Assembly: GCF_900112025.1 (NCBI RefSeq)
Contig: NZ_FOKL01000002.1
Span: 644,339-708,338, forward strand
Length of the DNA stretch: 64,000 nucleotides
Reading direction: 5' to 3'
Origin: Janthinobacterium sp. 344
GTDB taxonomy: Bacteria; Pseudomonadota; Gammaproteobacteria; Burkholderiales; Burkholderiaceae_D
A program made the translations under genes and the position numbers. Below the pieces are notes generated by a model that saw nothing but the letters and a program-made list of their open reading frames with translations, had not been told where the DNA came from and did no database searches. Each line of letters begins with the position of its first letter. Position 1 is the first letter of the stretch. This document shows, piece after piece, positions 25,855 through 35,273 of this stretch.

Positions 25855-26589
25855 ATGACCGTGCCGCTTCCCGTCCCTCCCTCACTTGCCGACCAGATCG
25901 AAGACGTGCTGCCGCAAACGCAGTGCACCAAATGCGGCTACAACGGCTGCCGCCCGTATGCGGAAGCGATCGCCGCCGGCAGCGCCGACATCAACCAGTG
26001 CCCGCCCGGCGGCGCGCAGGGCATCGTGCGCCTGGCCAATTTACTGGGCAAGAAAGTCATTCCGCTCAATCCCGTCAACGGCCTTGAACGTCCGCGATCG
26101 GTCGCCTACATCGACGAATCGCTGTGTATCGGCTGTACCCTGTGCATCCAGGCCTGTCCCGTGGACGCCATCGTCGGCGCCGCCAAGCAGATGCATACGG
26201 TGGTGACCGGGCTGTGCACGGGCTGCGACCTGTGCGTGGCGCCCTGCCCCGTCGACTGCATCGTCATGTATCCCGTCAGCGGCGACGCCACGGGCTGGGA
26301 TGCCTGGAGCCAGGCGGAAGCGGACGACGCGCGCGCGCGCCACGATTTCCGCACGCAGCGCCTGCGCCGCGAAACAGAGGAAAACGAAGCGCGCCTGGCC
26401 GCCAAGGCCGTCGCCAAGATGCAGGAAGTGACGCAGGAAGTGCCCGCCACGCCCGACGAACTGGCGGAAAAGGAACGCAAGCGCGCCATCATCGCCGCCG
26501 CCATGGAGCGCGCACGCGCCAAGGCGGCCGCCAGCGCCGACGCCAAAGCCGAACCACCTTCTCCCAACGCCCCGAAAAAAAACGCATGA
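25855..26589 (+). CDS. rsxB: RsxB/RnfB-like iron-sulfur protein
   Basis: 244 residues: an N-terminal cluster domain with [12 protein letters not shown] and later QCPPGG, then a two-cluster ferredoxin domain ([15 protein letters not shown] and [15 protein letters not shown]). E. coli RsxB starts with a membrane helix, which this one lacks. Instead it carries a charged, helical C-terminal tail of about 95 residues. No other rsx/rnf genes are here, so it may work as a soluble electron carrier. Its stop overlaps the nth start (ATGA). Confidence 0.88.
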   Translation: MTVPLPVPPSLADQIEDVLPQTQCTKCGYNGCRPYAEAIAAGSADINQCPPGGAQGIVRLANLLGKKVIPLNPVNGLERPRSVAYIDESLCIGCTLCIQACPVDAIVGAAKQMHTVVTGLCTGCDLCVAPCPVDCIVMYPVSGDATGWDAWSQAEADDARARHDFRTQRLRRETEENEARLAAKAVAKMQEVTQEVPATPDELAEKERKRAIIAAAMERARAKAAASADAKAEPPSPNAPKKNA

Positions 26590-27233
26590 ACGCCGCCAAA
26601 CGCCTGGAAATCTTTAAGCGCTTCCGCGCCGCCAATCCTTCGCCAAAAACCGAGCTCGAATACACAACGCCGTTCGAGCTGCTGATCGCCGTGCTGCTGT
26701 CGGCGCAGGCGACGGACGTGTCCGTCAACAAGGCCACCCGCTTGCTGTATCCGGTCGCCAATACGCCGGCCCAGATGCTGGCGCTGGGCGTCGACGAACT
26801 GGCCAGCTACATCCGCACCATCGGCCTGTTCCGCACCAAGGCGAAGAATGTCATCGCCACCTGCCAGATCCTGCTCGATCACCACGGCGGCGAAGTGCCG
26901 CGCGACCGTGCCTCGCTGGAAGCCTTGCCCGGCGTGGGCCGCAAGACGGCCAACGTGGTCATGAACACGGCGTTTGGCGAACCCACCATGGCCGTCGACA
27001 CGCATATCTTCCGCGTGTCGAACCGCACCGGCCTCGCGCCGGGAAAAAATGTCGATATCGTCGAACAAAAACTGCTCAAATTCGTGCCCAAGGAATTCCT
27101 GCACGACGCCCACCACTGGCTCATTTTGCACGGCCGCTACACCTGCACGGCCCGCAAGCCGCAATGCTGGAACTGCATGATCGCCGACCTGTGCGACTAC
27201 AAGGACAAGTCGCCCATGCCGGCCGTTGTCTGA
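26586..27233 (+). CDS. nth: Endonuclease III
   Basis: 215 residues, the full length of the enzyme. It shows [12 protein letters not shown], the helix-hairpin-helix [12 protein letters not shown] with the catalytic lysine, the catalytic aspartate in [12 protein letters not shown], and the C-terminal 4Fe-4S motif C-X6-C-X2-C-X5-C ([17 protein letters not shown]). It removes oxidised pyrimidines from DNA and nicks the abasic site. It is translationally coupled to rsxB. Confidence 0.97.
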   Translation: MNAAKRLEIFKRFRAANPSPKTELEYTTPFELLIAVLLSAQATDVSVNKATRLLYPVANTPAQMLALGVDELASYIRTIGLFRTKAKNVIATCQILLDHHGGEVPRDRASLEALPGVGRKTANVVMNTAFGEPTMAVDTHIFRVSNRTGLAPGKNVDIVEQKLLKFVPKEFLHDAHHWLILHGRYTCTARKPQCWNCMIADLCDYKDKSPMPAVV

Positions 27234-27260
27234 CAACCCACTTTCACGAACGATGACACC

Positions 27261-30119
27261 ATGTTGCAAACGACGCTAGACATCCTGAGTTGCCCCGCCT
27301 GCCGACAGCCCCTGCACGGCAACACGCCAGCCGGGACGTCGGCACATGTACTGGAAGCAATATTAAGCTGTCCTGCGTGCGCGATCGAGATTCCCGTTGT
27401 GCTAGGCTTTGCGCTGTTTACGGAAGCGCGGCAAGGCTGCGATCAGCAGATGCTGTCGGCGCTGCGTGCCCAGTTGACGCCCAGCGCCGACTATCTGTCC
27501 TTCATGCATCGCCGCCATGTGCGCCGCATTCCCGACCGCTACGCCGCCTTTCAGCCCTTCAATGAATCCACGCGCGCCTTTTATCCCTTGCTGGACCTGG
27601 CCAGAGAGCAACTGCAAGCTGGCGACCTCATCCTCGACACCTGGGGCCGCACGGGCTGGAGTGGCGAAATGCTGGCAGCGGCATTTCCCCAGCAGCATGT
27701 TATTTCTGTATGGGAAGGCAATTTCGATGTGCTCGGTTACATGGGGTACGCGCACTGGCTGCCCACGGGACAACGCGCGCCCAACCATGACATCATTTTC
27801 TTGCCACCTGGCAGTCCCATGCCTTTTCTCGACGGCACCTTCGCGCTGATTCACGGTCTCGATTCGCTGCATCGCTATGCGCCGCTGACCTTTGCCGGCG
27901 AGATGCTGCGCATCGCCCGCAGCAATGCACCGCTCATCTTCCCGCACGTACACATGGCCAATAGCCAGCCCGTACCGTACTTCGAGCGCGGCGGCAACAT
28001 CGTTCATGGCCGACGCTATCAGCAGCGTTTTGATGCAGCGCAAGCACGCGGTGACCGCAAGACGCTGGTGATGTCGGAAGCGACCCTGTTCGACGCCAGC
28101 GGACCGCTGCATGGCGAACCGGACACGGCACACTACAACGGCCTGGTGGCGCTGGTGCCGCCCGCATGGGAAGGGGCGCCGCTGCGCCCGGCCGATCTCG
28201 ACCTCGCCTTGCCCGCATCGCGCGCCGTCGTCAATGCCCTGCTGCGCTTCGACGGCCTGAATGGCTGCGCCATCCCCGACGCGAACGCACTGGGCGGCTT
28301 GATGGACGACTTGCTGCTGCGCCACCCATGCTATGCGGAACGCCTGGCACGCCTGGGCCCGCAAAAGCTGAGCGCCGAGCAGTTGCAGATCCTGTTCCAG
28401 CTGGGCCAGCTGCGTACCCTGGAGCAAGTGGCGCAGCGTCTGCAGCTGCCAGTGGAATACGTTTGCCAGCAGGCCAGGAATCTGGTCGATACGGAACTGC
28501 TGCAGATGGCCCCCATCAGCGGCGCCATGGCCCGTTTGCAGTCCTACTACGCCAGCCAGATCGTGCGTCCGCTGCCCCAGGAAGAAACCTTCGAATATCT
28601 GTGGCAATTGCTACCGACCCTGTACCAGCAGCGCCCGCTATTGCTGTGTGGCATGGACGACAGCGCGTTTGGCTGGGCGGAAGTCGAGTTGCTCGTGCCG
28701 GCCTTGCAACAGGGTCTGCTGGCAATGGGTATCCGGGCAGGCGACCGCATCGTCATGCTGTGCGCGCAACATCCTGAAGCCATGCTCCTCAGCTGGGCCA
28801 GCTGGCGCATCGGCGCTGTCGTGGTTCCCCTGCGCAAGGAACTCGCGGACACGCCCACCTTGCTGCAGCCTTTGCTTGAACGCATTGAACCCGCCTTGCT
28901 GGTGCTGGATCATCCCCGTCACGGCGCCGCCGCCCTGGCAACATGCCCGGCACTGCTGCTCGACGCTATCGGCCAGGAAACGCCAGCATTCTTGCCGCCC
29001 GACTGTGCGCTGCCCGAACTGTCAACCTTGCTGGAAGACTGGATGGACCTGCCATCGACGCCAGCCCTATCCGGACATGCCGTCCATCCCGACGATCCTG
29101 CCGTGATTCTGTTTACCTCAGGCAGCACCGGCACGCCCAAGGGCGTCGTGCACAGCCAGCGTTCGCTGCTGCAAAGCGGCCAGCTGGCGGCCACGGAATT
29201 TGGCTGGCATGACGGCGACGTCCTGCTGTCGCTGGGCGACTGCCACACCATGAGCGGCTTGCGCAATCCCATGGTCGCCGCCCTGTTTGCCGGCGCCAGC
29301 GTGTACCTGGCCGACGAAAGCGAACGAGGCAACGTCGGCAAGACCTTGCAGGCGGTCCAGCGCCATGGCGTGAGCGTGCTGGCGACAGGCCCCGCCTGGC
29401 TGGCCATGCTGCAGCGGCTGCCGGAGCACCTGACCCTGCACCCGGCCGGTTTGCGGCAAATCATCTCCACGGGCGCGCCCCTGCCATCGGCGCTGCACAC
29501 GGCCTTGTGCGAGCGCATGGGGCTCGCCATCATCGATTATTACGGACTGACGGAAACGGGCGGCCTGTGCATGCTGTTCCAGCATGCTCCTGGCGCCGCG
29601 CAGGCTTGCGGCCGCCCCGCAGGCGCCGTGGTGCAAATTTGCGATGGCAATGGCCAGCCGCTGGGGCCGGGGCAGGCAGGGGAACTGCGCGTGCACAGCA
29701 ACCAGCTGATGAGCGCCTACTGGGGAGATCCGTCGCAAACGGCAGCCATCGCCCGTGACGGCTGGATCTACACGGGCGATATCGCCAGCCACGATGGCCT
29801 TGGCAACATCACCCTGCTGGGCCGGCACGACGATCAGCTCAAGAACGAATATGGCGACATCGTCCATCCTGCCCCGCTCGAACACGCCATGTGCAGCTAT
29901 CCGCGGGTACGGCACGCGGCCGTCACCGCCGGGCCGCAGGGCTTGATCGGCCTGCTGGTGGTCGACGATGGCTTCGACTTGCCCGCTTTTGTCGCCTTTT
30001 GCCGCCAACACGCGCACATCGAAGCCTTTCCCCGCGAATTGCGCCTGCAGACAGCCTTGCCTTACACGGCAGCAGGAAAACTCGACCGCCGCGCGCTGGC
30101 TCATTCAATCACACCATAA
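27261..30119 (+). CDS. Zinc-ribbon / methyltransferase-like / adenylate-forming ligase fusion
   Basis: 952 residues with an unusual architecture. A Trm112-like zinc ribbon (Cys11, Cys14, Cys37, Cys40 as two CPAC pairs) leads into a class I methyltransferase-like region (about 95-250) with a degenerate SAM loop (DTWGRTGWSG) and a PFLDGTFALIHGLDSLHRY segment. A helix-turn-helix-like stretch follows (about 385-420). From about 440 there is an ANL ligase with FTSGSTGTPKG (near 617), YYGLTETGG (near 760), YTGDI (near 836) and a C-terminal TAAGKLDR lysine motif. It probably activates an acyl or amino acid as an adenylate; the role of the N-terminal half is unknown. First gene of the dlt-like cluster, 27 bases after nth. 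Confidence 0.8.
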   Translation: MLQTTLDILSCPACRQPLHGNTPAGTSAHVLEAILSCPACAIEIPVVLGFALFTEARQGCDQQMLSALRAQLTPSADYLSFMHRRHVRRIPDRYAAFQPFNESTRAFYPLLDLAREQLQAGDLILDTWGRTGWSGEMLAAAFPQQHVISVWEGNFDVLGYMGYAHWLPTGQRAPNHDIIFLPPGSPMPFLDGTFALIHGLDSLHRYAPLTFAGEMLRIARSNAPLIFPHVHMANSQPVPYFERGGNIVHGRRYQQRFDAAQARGDRKTLVMSEATLFDASGPLHGEPDTAHYNGLVALVPPAWEGAPLRPADLDLALPASRAVVNALLRFDGLNGCAIPDANALGGLMDDLLLRHPCYAERLARLGPQKLSAEQLQILFQLGQLRTLEQVAQRLQLPVEYVCQQARNLVDTELLQMAPISGAMARLQSYYASQIVRPLPQEETFEYLWQLLPTLYQQRPLLLCGMDDSAFGWAEVELLVPALQQGLLAMGIRAGDRIVMLCAQHPEAMLLSWASWRIGAVVVPLRKELADTPTLLQPLLERIEPALLVLDHPRHGAAALATCPALLLDAIGQETPAFLPPDCALPELSTLLEDWMDLPSTPALSGHAVHPDDPAVILFTSGSTGTPKGVVHSQRSLLQSGQLAATEFGWHDGDVLLSLGDCHTMSGLRNPMVAALFAGASVYLADESERGNVGKTLQAVQRHGVSVLATGPAWLAMLQRLPEHLTLHPAGLRQIISTGAPLPSALHTALCERMGLAIIDYYGLTETGGLCMLFQHAPGAAQACGRPAGAVVQICDGNGQPLGPGQAGELRVHSNQLMSAYWGDPSQTAAIARDGWIYTGDIASHDGLGNITLLGRHDDQLKNEYGDIVHPAPLEHAMCSYPRVRHAAVTAGPQGLIGLLVVDDGFDLPAFVAFCRQHAHIEAFPRELRLQTALPYTAAGKLDRRALAHSITP

Positions 30120-30133
30120 CCGACCCGCATACC

Positions 30134-31927
30134 ATGTTTCAGACTCGCCCCACGCCTGCGAATACGCCCTTCCTGATCGGCCCCAAATCTTTGTCGCATG
30201 TCGACCTGGAAGCACAACTGCTGCAAGTGGCGGCCAAACTGATCGCAAACGACCTGCAAAACAAGCGCGTGCTGCTGATGGTGCGCGACGATCTGGCATT
30301 TGCCCCGATGCTGCTCGGCTGCATGCGCGCCGGCGCGATCCCCCTGCTGCTCGATCCAGGCACCGCCGTGCGGCAAGTCAAGGATCTGTTGCAACATACC
30401 CGTATCGATGGCGTCATTGCCGATGCGGACATCATCGACCTGTGGCGCACCGAGCATGTACCGTTGCCGGCGCAGCAGATCCGCGTCGGCACCGTCCAGG
30501 CCAAGGGAGCGCTGCTGAGCAAATTGCTGGGAAGGCGCGCGCCCGCCGACCTGGACAACTGGCCCGGCCTGCTGGCAGCGCCGGCACCGGCCCTCTTGCC
30601 GCCCGCGCGGCAGGAGGGTCCCGCCTATGTCGTGTTCACCTCCGGCAGCACGGCCCGGCCAAAAGGCGTGGAAATGCACTGGCCCGCGCTGCTCGCCCAC
30701 CTGCATACCATTGGCGAACACTACGCACTGACGCCCGCTTCGCGCCTGCTGAACCTGATGCCGCTGTCGCACGCCGATGGCCTGGTGCAAGGCGTGCTAT
30801 TGGCTTACCAACGGGGCTGTACCCTGGTGCGTCCTGCCCCATTCAGCATCGTGGCCATCGAAGCCATCCTGATTGCCGTCTACCGCGAACAGGTGAGCCA
30901 TTTGATCGCCGCGCCGACGGCGCTGGCCCTGCTCCAGCAATATGGCGCCCCCCTGGCGGAAAATTTCGACAATGGTCATTTCCGTTTTGCCATTTCCTGC
31001 AGCGCGCCCCTGAGCACAGCCACCTGGACCAGCTTCAGCCAGTGTTTCAATGTAAAACTCATCAATACCTATGGCTTGAGCGAAACGGGGGCTTGCGGCC
31101 TGTATGCGGGACCGGATGCGGCCAGCCACAAGATCGGCAGCGTGGGGGTGCCGCGCGACATGCTGGCCAAAATCGTGCGCGACGATGGCAGCGCGGCCGG
31201 CTGCGATGAAGCAGGAGAACTGTGCCTGCAAGGCGCCAACCTGATGCATGGCTACCTTGACAATCCGCAAGCCACCGCCGCCGTGCTGCGCGACGGCTGG
31301 CTGCATACGGGCGACCTGGCGCGGCGCGACAGCGATGGCGTGTACTGGATCACGGGGCGCCTCAAGGAGGTGATCATTTGCGGCGGCTACAATCTGTCGC
31401 CGGTAGCCATCAATGGCGTGCTGATGCAGCATCCGGCCGTGCTGGAAGCGGCCACCGTCGCCTTGCCCGACCCGACCTGGGGCGACATCCCCGTCGCCTG
31501 CGTCGTATTACGCCCCGGCATGGAGGCGGATCAGCAACAACTGCTCCAGCATTGCGCCCAGCACCTGGGAACTCATGAATTGCCTAAACGCATCAGTTTC
31601 ACGGGCCAGTTGCCGCGCACGCCGTCCGGCAAGGTCATCACGGCGCAGTTGCAGCACGCGCTCTCGCAAAGTCCGGTGGAGGCCAGCGCACACGGCAATC
31701 AGCAGGAAGACATCTTCGCGCTGGCAACGGAACTCTTCAATCTCCCGGCAGGCGTCCTGACGGGGGACTCAGGTCCCGCGAATACGCCAGGCTGGGATTC
31801 GCTGGCACATATCAACTTCGTGATCGGCCTGGAAACCCTGTTCAAGGTCCGCCTGAGTCCATCGGATGTGGTGCACATGGAAACGATGGACGCCACCGTG
31901 CAACTGATCAAACGGCTGACGCGCTGA
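30134..31927 (+). CDS. Adenylate-forming ligase with C-terminal acyl-carrier domain (DltA-DltC-like)
   Basis: 597 residues. The ANL ligase part has FTSGSTARPKG (near 167), INTYGLSETG (near 311), HTGDLA and the PRTPSGKVI lysine motif (near 496). A carrier-protein domain follows (about 520-597) with the phosphopantetheine serine in GWDSLAHINF. It should activate an acid and load it on its own carrier, combining the roles that DltA and DltC play as separate proteins. The substrate is not predictable by eye. It starts 14 bases after the first ligase. Confidence 0.85.
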   Translation: MFQTRPTPANTPFLIGPKSLSHVDLEAQLLQVAAKLIANDLQNKRVLLMVRDDLAFAPMLLGCMRAGAIPLLLDPGTAVRQVKDLLQHTRIDGVIADADIIDLWRTEHVPLPAQQIRVGTVQAKGALLSKLLGRRAPADLDNWPGLLAAPAPALLPPARQEGPAYVVFTSGSTARPKGVEMHWPALLAHLHTIGEHYALTPASRLLNLMPLSHADGLVQGVLLAYQRGCTLVRPAPFSIVAIEAILIAVYREQVSHLIAAPTALALLQQYGAPLAENFDNGHFRFAISCSAPLSTATWTSFSQCFNVKLINTYGLSETGACGLYAGPDAASHKIGSVGVPRDMLAKIVRDDGSAAGCDEAGELCLQGANLMHGYLDNPQATAAVLRDGWLHTGDLARRDSDGVYWITGRLKEVIICGGYNLSPVAINGVLMQHPAVLEAATVALPDPTWGDIPVACVVLRPGMEADQQQLLQHCAQHLGTHELPKRISFTGQLPRTPSGKVITAQLQHALSQSPVEASAHGNQQEDIFALATELFNLPAGVLTGDSGPANTPGWDSLAHINFVIGLETLFKVRLSPSDVVHMETMDATVQLIKRLTR

Positions 31928-31928
31928 G

Positions 31929-32819
31929 ATGGCAAGCGCACCTCCTCTACGCATCTGGCTGTACAGCGCGGCGCTGGCAGTTGGTATGGTCGGGCTATGC
32001 ATGCTGCTACGCCATGTGCCCGGCCCCCGCTACGACAACACGATTGCAGGCCAGACGAAAACGTTTCTCGACGCGCCCAGGCCAGAGGGACAATGGCGCG
32101 TGCTAGCGCTGGGTTCTTCCCTGCTGCGGGCCGCCACCCCGCAAACGGCCAGCGTGCAGCGGGCCGACCTGCCAGACATCGCCTGGATGCGCATGACGAA
32201 GGGCGGCGGAGGTATCGGCTATTTGCAACCGAGCCTCGCCACCCTCGGCAGCCGCCCACCGGAGATGCTGGTCCTTGAACAGAACCTGTTCTTGCCAGAT
32301 AATAACAACGCCATAATGGATCAACTACGCGAAGATGTCTGGCATTGGGCCAAACAAGCTGTTTCATTTCTCAGCGCCGGTAAACTTGCCTCGCCACCGC
32401 CATACTGGGAGCACAATGATCAAGAGCTTGCATTTACCTGCAATCCGGAGCAGAGGAAATTAAGTGCGTCACAAATTCGACAGCATGCTACCGAATTACA
32501 AAATCTGTATCGGCAGGGCACCTTCGATGCTGCACTGATCAACAACATTGCTACATTGGCGCAGCGGGGCGTGCGGGTAGTCCTGCTCGATGTAAGGCGA
32601 TCATTGCTGATTGAGCAACAGACAGCGCAACAAAAGACAGACTGGCAGCGGCACTTGCACGCATTACTGCCTGCAAGCCACAACATCATCTATATTTCCT
32701 CGCCTGCATTCACTCAGCAAGACCTTTATTGCGACGCCAGCCATCTGAATAAACAGGGTGCGCGTCTGTTCGCTCCCTGGTGGCAATCCCAGTTACAGCA
32801 GTTGCGGGACGGGCGCTGA
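31929..32819 (+). CDS. Membrane-anchored SGNH/DltD-like protein
   Basis: 296 residues with one N-terminal membrane segment (about 8-27), so the body faces the periplasm. It shows the SGNH hallmarks: a LALGSSLLR motif with the likely nucleophile serine, and a C-terminal YCDASHLNKQGARLF with the Asp-x-x-His pair. DltD and the alginate/cellulose acetylation helpers have this layout and pass acyl groups to envelope polymers. The start lies one base after the previous stop. The central part is noticeably AT-richer than its neighbours. Confidence 0.75.
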   Translation: MASAPPLRIWLYSAALAVGMVGLCMLLRHVPGPRYDNTIAGQTKTFLDAPRPEGQWRVLALGSSLLRAATPQTASVQRADLPDIAWMRMTKGGGGIGYLQPSLATLGSRPPEMLVLEQNLFLPDNNNAIMDQLREDVWHWAKQAVSFLSAGKLASPPPYWEHNDQELAFTCNPEQRKLSASQIRQHATELQNLYRQGTFDAALINNIATLAQRGVRVVLLDVRRSLLIEQQTAQQKTDWQRHLHALLPASHNIIYISSPAFTQQDLYCDASHLNKQGARLFAPWWQSQLQQLRDGR

Positions 32820-32820
32820 C

Positions 32821-33948
32821 ATGGTGTGGCTGACAACTTTCGGCATGCTGTGCATGCCTGTGCTGGTCGCGCTGTACTGGCGCCTGCCGCCCGCATGGCG
32901 GCCCTGGCTGCTTGCGCTGGGCGGCGCCATCTTGCTGGCGCATGATGGCTGGAGCAGCGTAGCGGCCTGGAGCGCCTTGCTGGCCTGGCTGGCCTTCATT
33001 TGCGGCCCGCAGTGGCGCCGCCCGGCCATGATGCAGACCCTGGGGCTGGCCGGTGTGCTGCTCGCCTTTATCGCTTACCAGTATGCCAAAGCCAGCCATG
33101 GCCTGGCCGCTTACCTGGGCTACGCCTTCGTCTCGCTGAAAGCCTGGCACCTGATCGCCGAGCATGGCGGCAACGTCGCCCGCGATGGCCGCGCCGCCAC
33201 GACTCTGGGTTATCTGTTATTTCCACCGACCCTGGCCGTCGGTCCCGTCCAGCGTTACGACGCCTTCCGCATGGAATTGCTGCGCGCCCGGTGGGACAGG
33301 CAACTCGCCTCGCAAGCCTTGCAGCGCATGCTGTACGGCTACTGCAAGGTGGTCTTACTGGCCGGATATTTGATCAACTTCAAACTCCAAGGCCTGGAGC
33401 TGTCCACTGGCAACGTCTGGTTCGATGCCTACCTGCCGCTGGTGGGGTATGGCTTGAACCTGTACTGGCAATTCTCGGGTTATTGCGATATCGCCATCGG
33501 CTTTGCCGCGCTGCTGGGCATGCGCGTGCCGGAAAACTTCCATTTTCCCTTTGCAGCCCGCAACCTGTCCGACTTCTGGCGCCGCTGGCACATCACAGTG
33601 TCGGAATGGTGCCGCGATTTCGTCTTCCGGCCCATCCTCTCGCGCACGCGGCAATACCTGTTCGCCAGCCTGGGCAGCATGATCGTGCTGGGCCTGTGGC
33701 ATGAATTGTCGCCGCGCTACCTGGCCTGGGGCCTGTTCCACGGCGCCGGCCTGGCCATCGTCCACCTGTGGGGCAAGCACATGCCATGGGCGGAGCAATT
33801 GCGCCGCTACGCCCTGTGGCGTGTTTTCAGCTGGTTCTTGACCTTGCAATTTGTCATACTCAGCTTCGCGCTGACATCGACCAGCGACTTGCAGGCGGCC
33901 TGGTCCTGCCTGGCGGTCCTGTTCGCACCACTGTTACCCGGGAGTTAA
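32821..33948 (+). CDS. MBOAT family acyltransferase (DltB-like)
   Basis: 375 residues, about ten membrane helices. Typical MBOAT segments are visible: LFPPTLAVGPVQRY, LYWQFSGYCDIAIGFAALLGMRVPENFHFPF, NLSDFWRRWHITVSEWCRDFVF, and the catalytic-histidine region GLWHELSPRYLAWGLFHG. In the Dlt pathway this protein moves an acyl group from the cytoplasmic carrier thioester across the membrane. The C-terminus shows no fused acyl-shuttle motif, consistent with a separate microprotein. It starts one base after the SGNH gene and ends one base before the microprotein. Confidence 0.88.
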   Translation: MVWLTTFGMLCMPVLVALYWRLPPAWRPWLLALGGAILLAHDGWSSVAAWSALLAWLAFICGPQWRRPAMMQTLGLAGVLLAFIAYQYAKASHGLAAYLGYAFVSLKAWHLIAEHGGNVARDGRAATTLGYLLFPPTLAVGPVQRYDAFRMELLRARWDRQLASQALQRMLYGYCKVVLLAGYLINFKLQGLELSTGNVWFDAYLPLVGYGLNLYWQFSGYCDIAIGFAALLGMRVPENFHFPFAARNLSDFWRRWHITVSEWCRDFVFRPILSRTRQYLFASLGSMIVLGLWHELSPRYLAWGLFHGAGLAIVHLWGKHMPWAEQLRRYALWRVFSWFLTLQFVILSFALTSTSDLQAAWSCLAVLFAPLLPGS

Positions 33949-33949
33949 G

Positions 33950-34090
33950 GTGTACCAATTTCTCTTGCGCTACCTGCCCGCACCGCTCGTGCACGGTCTC
34001 TTCACGCTATGGTATGGGGGACTGCTGCTGCTGCTGTGGCTGAAATGGCCGCTGGCCTTGGGCGTGGGCTTTCGTTATGGACAACTGTAA
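33950..34090 (+). CDS. DltX-like membrane microprotein
   Basis: 46 residues from a GTG start with GGGAG five bases upstream, beginning one base after the MBOAT stop. A basic/aromatic N-terminus (MYQFLLRYLP) precedes a single membrane helix (about 15-33), and the last six residues are FRYGQL. In dlt systems a microprotein (DltX) ends in a hexapeptide whose tyrosine accepts the acyl group from the MBOAT protein. Length, topology, position and a tyrosine three residues before the last residue all agree. The gene is below common ORF cut-offs and would be missed by many annotations. Confidence 0.75.
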   Translation: MYQFLLRYLPAPLVHGLFTLWYGGLLLLLWLKWPLALGVGFRYGQL

Positions 34091-34125
34091 GCGGGGACCG
34101 ATGCAGGCATCGGCCCCGTTGCCGC

Positions 34126-35244
34126 TTACAGCAAGACCATATTGTCGCGATGGATCAGCTCATGACCTTCCATGTAGCCGAGGATGGACTCGATCTCGGT
34201 GGACGGCTTGCGCATGATGCGGCGCGCTTCGCCGCTCGTGTAGTTCGACAGGCCGCGCGCCACGGGCACGCCATGCTGGTCGACGCAGGTGATGACGGCG
34301 CCACGGCCGAACTCGCCGTTCACGCCCGTCACGCCGATCGGCAGCAGGGATTTGCCTTCCTGGCGCAGCTTTTGCACGGCGCCCGCGTCCAGCACGACGG
34401 CGCCGGCCGTATGCAGATGATCGGCCATCCACTGCTTACGCGCCGTCAATTGCCCCGTTTGCGCCCGCAGTTCCGTGCCGATCGCTTCGCCCTGGGCGAG
34501 GCGGCTGAGCACGTCGCTGTCGCGGCCCCAGGCGATGATGGTGTGGGCGCCGGACTTGGCGGCGCGCTTGGCGGCAAGGATTTTCGTCAGCATGCCGCCG
34601 CGGCCCAGGCTGCTGCCGGCGCCGCCGGCCATCGCTTCCAGGGCCGGATCGCCGGCGATGCCTTGCGTGATCAGACAGGCATTCGGGTCCTTGCGCGGGT
34701 CGGCCGAGAACAGGCCGTGCTGGTCCGTCAGGATGACGAGCGCATCGGCCTCGATCAGGTTGGCGACCAGGGCGCCCAGGGTATCGTTGTCGCCGAACTT
34801 GATTTCATCGGTGACGACGGTGTCGTTTTCATTGATGATCGGCACCACACCCAGGCGCAGCAAGGTCGTCAGGGTGGAGCGGGCGTTCAGGTAGCGCTCG
34901 CGGTCGGCCAGGTCGGCGTGCGTCAGCAGCACTTGCGCCGTGCCCAGACTGTGGGCGCGGAAGCTGCTTTCATAGATTTGCGCCAGGCCCATCTGGCCCA
35001 CGGCGGCGCAGGCCTGCAATTCGTGGATATCGGTGGGGCGCTGCTCGAAACCGAGGCGCAGCATGCCTTCGGCGATGGCGCCGGAACTGACCAGCACGAC
35101 TTCCTTGCCGAGGGCGCGCAAGCCGGCGATCTGCGCGGCCCAGCGCGCGATGGCGGCATGGTCGAGGCCGCGGCCGTCGTTGGTGACCAGCGAGGAGCCG
35201 ACTTTGATGATGATACGGGTAGCTTTTTGAATCACGGAATCCAT
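34126..35244 (-). CDS. proB: Glutamate 5-kinase
   Basis: 372 residues. The amino-acid-kinase domain has [24 protein letters not shown], the PIINENDTV glutamate site and DQHGLF. The C-terminal PUA domain starts near 280 ([11 protein letters not shown]...). It phosphorylates glutamate in proline synthesis. It faces the dlt-like cluster convergently, with 35 bases between the stops, and ends the conserved rplU-rpmA-obgE-proB neighbourhood. Confidence 0.96.
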   Translation of the reverse strand: MDSVIQKATRIIIKVGSSLVTNDGRGLDHAAIARWAAQIAGLRALGKEVVLVSSGAIAEGMLRLGFEQRPTDIHELQACAAVGQMGLAQIYESSFRAHSLGTAQVLLTHADLADRERYLNARSTLTTLLRLGVVPIINENDTVVTDEIKFGDNDTLGALVANLIEADALVILTDQHGLFSADPRKDPNACLITQGIAGDPALEAMAGGAGSSLGRGGMLTKILAAKRAAKSGAHTIIAWGRDSDVLSRLAQGEAIGTELRAQTGQLTARKQWMADHLHTAGAVVLDAGAVQKLRQEGKSLLPIGVTGVNGEFGRGAVITCVDQHGVPVARGLSNYTSGEARRIMRKPSTEIESILGYMEGHELIHRDNMVLL

Positions 35245-35273
35245 GGGGCGGCGCTCTTCACTTTTGATAAACG

